A DNA stretch of 64,000 nucleotides. Source: Schizophyllum amplum (lineage: Eukaryota; Basidiomycota; Agaricomycetes; Agaricales; Schizophyllaceae). The stretch spans positions 169,334-233,333 of the forward strand of contig VDMD01000044.1 of NCBI GenBank assembly GCA_007026445.1, read 5' to 3'. The notes under the pieces were generated by a model that had not been told where the DNA came from, did not search any database, and saw only the letters and a program-made list of their open reading frames with translations. A program made the translations under genes and the position numbers. This document shows, in pieces, positions 61,943 through 64,000 of the stretch (its first letter is position 1; each line of letters opens with the position of its first letter).

Positions 61943-62146
61943 TCTCCACAAGTGGTGGGCGTTGCGTTGAGTGGGTAAAGTTCTCGTCAATGTGATGATG
62001 GCAGGAAGCAAGGGATTGATTATCAGACAGGAGGCGCACATGCATCGATTCGTACCGATCGCCTGCGATCATTCCGATCAGTCTCTCCTTTTGCTCATTA
62101 GCGCACACAAAGGACATCCTCTGTTACCTCGCCGTTTACTACCGCG
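61943..62146. promoter_or_regulatory. Shared divergent promoter of mini-genes F and G
   Basis: 204 bp between the two ATGs. TTACCTCGCCGTTTACTACCGCG precedes gene G's start; CCCACCACTTGTGG precedes gene F's start. No clear TATA box. An incidental M-C-x2-C peptide frame at 62041 on the reverse strand lacks the third Cys and is not taken as a gene. Confidence 0.4.
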
Positions 62147-62448
62147 ATGTGTCTGATCTGCGACGACAATACTTGCGCAGTCAAGCAAAATCTGCAATCC
62201 ATGATCCTGTCGACAATGGTGAGCACCATCGTGAACTCAGAGCGTTGTTGGGCGCTGACCAAGCTTACCAGACCGCTCCCGCTGTCGAAGAGGCCACACA
62301 GAAGGAGCTCGAGCGTATCAAGGAGCTCGAGATCGAGCTGCGTAGGATACGGCAGGCTATTGCTCACCTGCACTCTCGAAACTACGAGGTCTTTTACGAA
62401 ACATCGGATCAGGCAGACCAGGACGAGGAAGCGGATGGTGAAAGCTGA
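62147..62448 (+). CDS. MCxxC mini-protein G
   Basis: Exons 62147-62218 (24 codons) and 62272-62448 (58 codons plus stop), intron 53 nt, phase 0; 82 residues. Exon 1 starts MCLICDDNTCAVKQNLQSM. Exon 2 is a charged helix (VEEATQKELERIKELEIELR, then RIRQAIAHLHSRNYEVFYE) with an acidic end (DQADQDEEADGES). The exon 1 sequence is nearest to gene C' and the acidic tail resembles gene B. Confidence 0.74.
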
Positions 62449-62869
62449 GGCGAAACGAGGAAGGCAATGATAGCCACAGAGGATATGACGAGGGAATCAA
62501 CGAGGCGGACACCGAATAACACAAGACGGGCAAAGGGATGAAGTAGCATAGGAATAGACTCAGTTGTAGCGCATGTAAAGGGGTTAGATGCGATCTTCCA
62601 TATATCCTGACTTGCGGGCTATGCGAGCAAGGCAAATCAGAGCGAGATCTCACTTGGTAGCCCGGCGGTGGCCCGGCTCAGCATTACGAAGCGCAAGTCT
62701 TCTGAAAAGACAGAGCCCGCACGTGTCGCTTCTATCAAGTGCTGGTCTTGGAATGGATGTGGAGCTGGGCGGAGATGTACTTTGTGAGCTGTGCGCGTCT
62801 GCGATACGGGCGCGCGGCAACACTTGCGACGATAGAGGCGCTGCGCAAAATTTGAGTCGGCCATGCAGA
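62449..62869. other. Transition to the terminal satellite
   Basis: No gene supported. The first diverged satellite copy begins at about 62870 with CGAGTTCCAACGCAATATGG. Confidence 0.5.
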
Positions 62870-64000
62870 ACACGGGCGGTAGATACGAGTTCCAACGCAA
62901 TATGGTGTTGGAGGGGCTGCTGTGGGACGAGTGGGTGGGCTCCGATAGGTGCGCGCTGGCAAAACGGACGCGCGGGCCGTTGTCGACAATTGTGGCGCCA
63001 CGCGAGGCGAGACTCGTCCCCGCGAAAGGCGATCCGCGCGTGCGAGTTCCAACCCAATGTGGTGTTGGAGGGGATGCTGGGGGACGAGGGGGTGGGCTCC
63101 GATAGCTGCGCGCTGGCAAAACGGACGCGCGGGGCCGTTGTCGACAATTGTGGCGCCGCGCGAGGCGAGACTCGTCCCCGCGAAAGGCAATCCGCGCGTG
63201 CGAGTTCCAACCCAATGTGGTGTTGGAGGGGATGCTGGGGGACGAGGGGGTGGGCTCCGATGAGTGCGCGCTGGCAAAACGGACGCGCGGTGCCGTTGTC
63301 GACAATTGTGGCGCCGCGCGAGGCGAGACTCGTTCCCGAGAAAAGCGTGCCGCCCGTGCGAGTTCCAACGCAATGTGGTGTTGGAGGGGATGCTGGGGGA
63401 CGAGGGGGTAGGCTCCGATAGCTGCGCGCTGGCAAAACGGACGCGCGGTGCCGTTGTCGACAATTGTGGCGCCGCGCGAGGCGAGACTCGTTCCCGAGAA
63501 AAGCGTGCCGCCCGTGCGAGTTCCAACGCAATGTGGTGTTGGAGGGGATGCTGGGGGACGAGGGGGTAGGCTCCGATAGCTGCGCGCTGGCAAAACGGAC
63601 GCGCGGTGCCGTTGTCACAATTGTGGCGCCGCGCGAGGCGAGACTCGTCCCCAAGAAAAGCGTGCCGCGCGTGCGAGTTCCAACGCAATGTGGTGTTGGA
63701 GGGGATGCTGGGGGACGAGGGGGTGGGCTCCGATAGCTGCGCGCTGGCAAAACGGACGCGCGGTGCCGTTGTCAACAATTGTGGCGCCGCGCGAGGCGAG
63801 ACTCGTCCCCGAGAAAAGCGTGCCGCCCGTGCGAGTTCCAACGCAATGTGGTGTTGGAGGGGATGCTGGGGGACGAGGGGGTGGGCTCCGATAGGTGCGC
63901 GCTGGCAAAACGGACGCGCGGTGCCGTTGTCAACAATTGTGGCGCCACGCGAGGCGAGACTCGTCCCCGAGAAAAGCGTGCCGCCCGTGCGAGTTCCAAC
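62870..64000. repeat. 157/158-bp tandem satellite, seven or more copies
   Basis: TGCGCGCTGGCAAAACGGACG recurs at 62950, 63107, 63265, 63423, 63581, 63738 and 63896, a period of 157 or 158 bp. Each unit contains TTGTCGACAATTGTGG (truncated or altered to CACAATTGTGG or CAACAATTGTGG in some), GGCGCCGCGCGAGGCGAGAC and GGTGTTGGAGGGGATGCTGG. The array continues past the window edge. The long reverse-strand open frames here are products of the repeat, since its period alternates between register-changing lengths and has few stops. Confidence 0.92.

Noticed and set aside
61832..62041. A further M-C-x2-C frame (MCASCLIIN) on the reverse strand between genes F and G
   Set aside because: It lacks the third cysteine and a matching donor, and lies in the shared promoter of F and G; the real gene F starts at 61942 in the same direction.
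62635..63999. Reverse-strand open frames of 318-368 codons across the terminal satellite
   Set aside because: They are generated by the 157/158-bp repeat itself; several overlapping frames are equally open and the translation repeats with each unit.
1..64000. tRNA, rRNA, CRISPR and telomeric TTAGGG arrays
   Set aside because: Looked for by eye and not seen. GGTTCGAACCTCG at about 26250 resembles a tRNA T-arm but lies inside the BTB coding exon, with no partner A-box.

Overview
The window looks like nuclear DNA from a basidiomycete fungus of the Agaricomycetes; I cannot fix the order or genus. The evidence is many short spliceosomal introns of 43-95 nt (some of GC-AG type), families typical of mushrooms and polypores (DUF7918, DUF6534, F-box proteins with divergent leucine-rich tails, BTB/POZ proteins), a chitin-type LPMO, and GC-rich minisatellites. 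There are no rRNA genes, CRISPR arrays, recognisable tRNAs or telomeric runs. The region is accessory and repeat-dominated: I estimate that close to half of the window is tandem or inverted repeat.

Layout. 1-4370 is a decayed CGA-rich minisatellite field. 4375-12065 is a 7.7 kb palindrome-like structure. Its two inverted arms each carry a DUF7918 gene or gene remnant, placed head to head, and a 1.73 kb element with CACTG termini (7041-8775) sits at its centre. A long repeat-built open frame follows (12281-14347), then decayed hypothetical genes. The main gene-bearing part is 17227-36112: a divergent hypothetical/F-box pair, importin alpha, a second F-box gene, a BTB gene, a DUF6534 seven-helix membrane protein, a PWWP-LEDGF-like chromatin protein, and an AA11-like LPMO with a cysteine-rich putative chitin-binding tail. 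37925-41860 is an inverted second copy of the hypothetical/F-box/importin block. In it the importin copy is a pseudogene fused to a piece of the DUF6534 gene. 41880-52790 is almost entirely minisatellites, strand-asymmetric tracts and gene remnants.

The most interesting part is 55124-62448. It holds nine very small genes of one family, which I do not recognise from any described system. Each has a first exon of 18-24 codons followed by a phase-0 intron of 43-57 nt. In eight of the nine, exon 1 encodes M-C-x2-C-x4-C at the extreme N-terminus. The remaining exon or exons are charged and predicted coiled-coil, and several end in a W-x-x-A-[KR]-x-x-G-x4-W motif. Six of the nine genes form three divergent head-to-head pairs that share intergenic regions of 100-204 bp. 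The array is interspersed with a 152-bp satellite, an 809-bp stretch with no CpG at all, three near-identical hairpins, and a gene whose first exon is only its ATG. From 62.87 kb to the window end there is a 157/158-bp satellite.

Exon structures were worked out by hand from splice consensus, reading frame and family resemblance. Where exon lengths close exactly (importin, PWWP, LPMO, BTB, the mini-gene family) I trust them. Elsewhere the uncertainty is stated.
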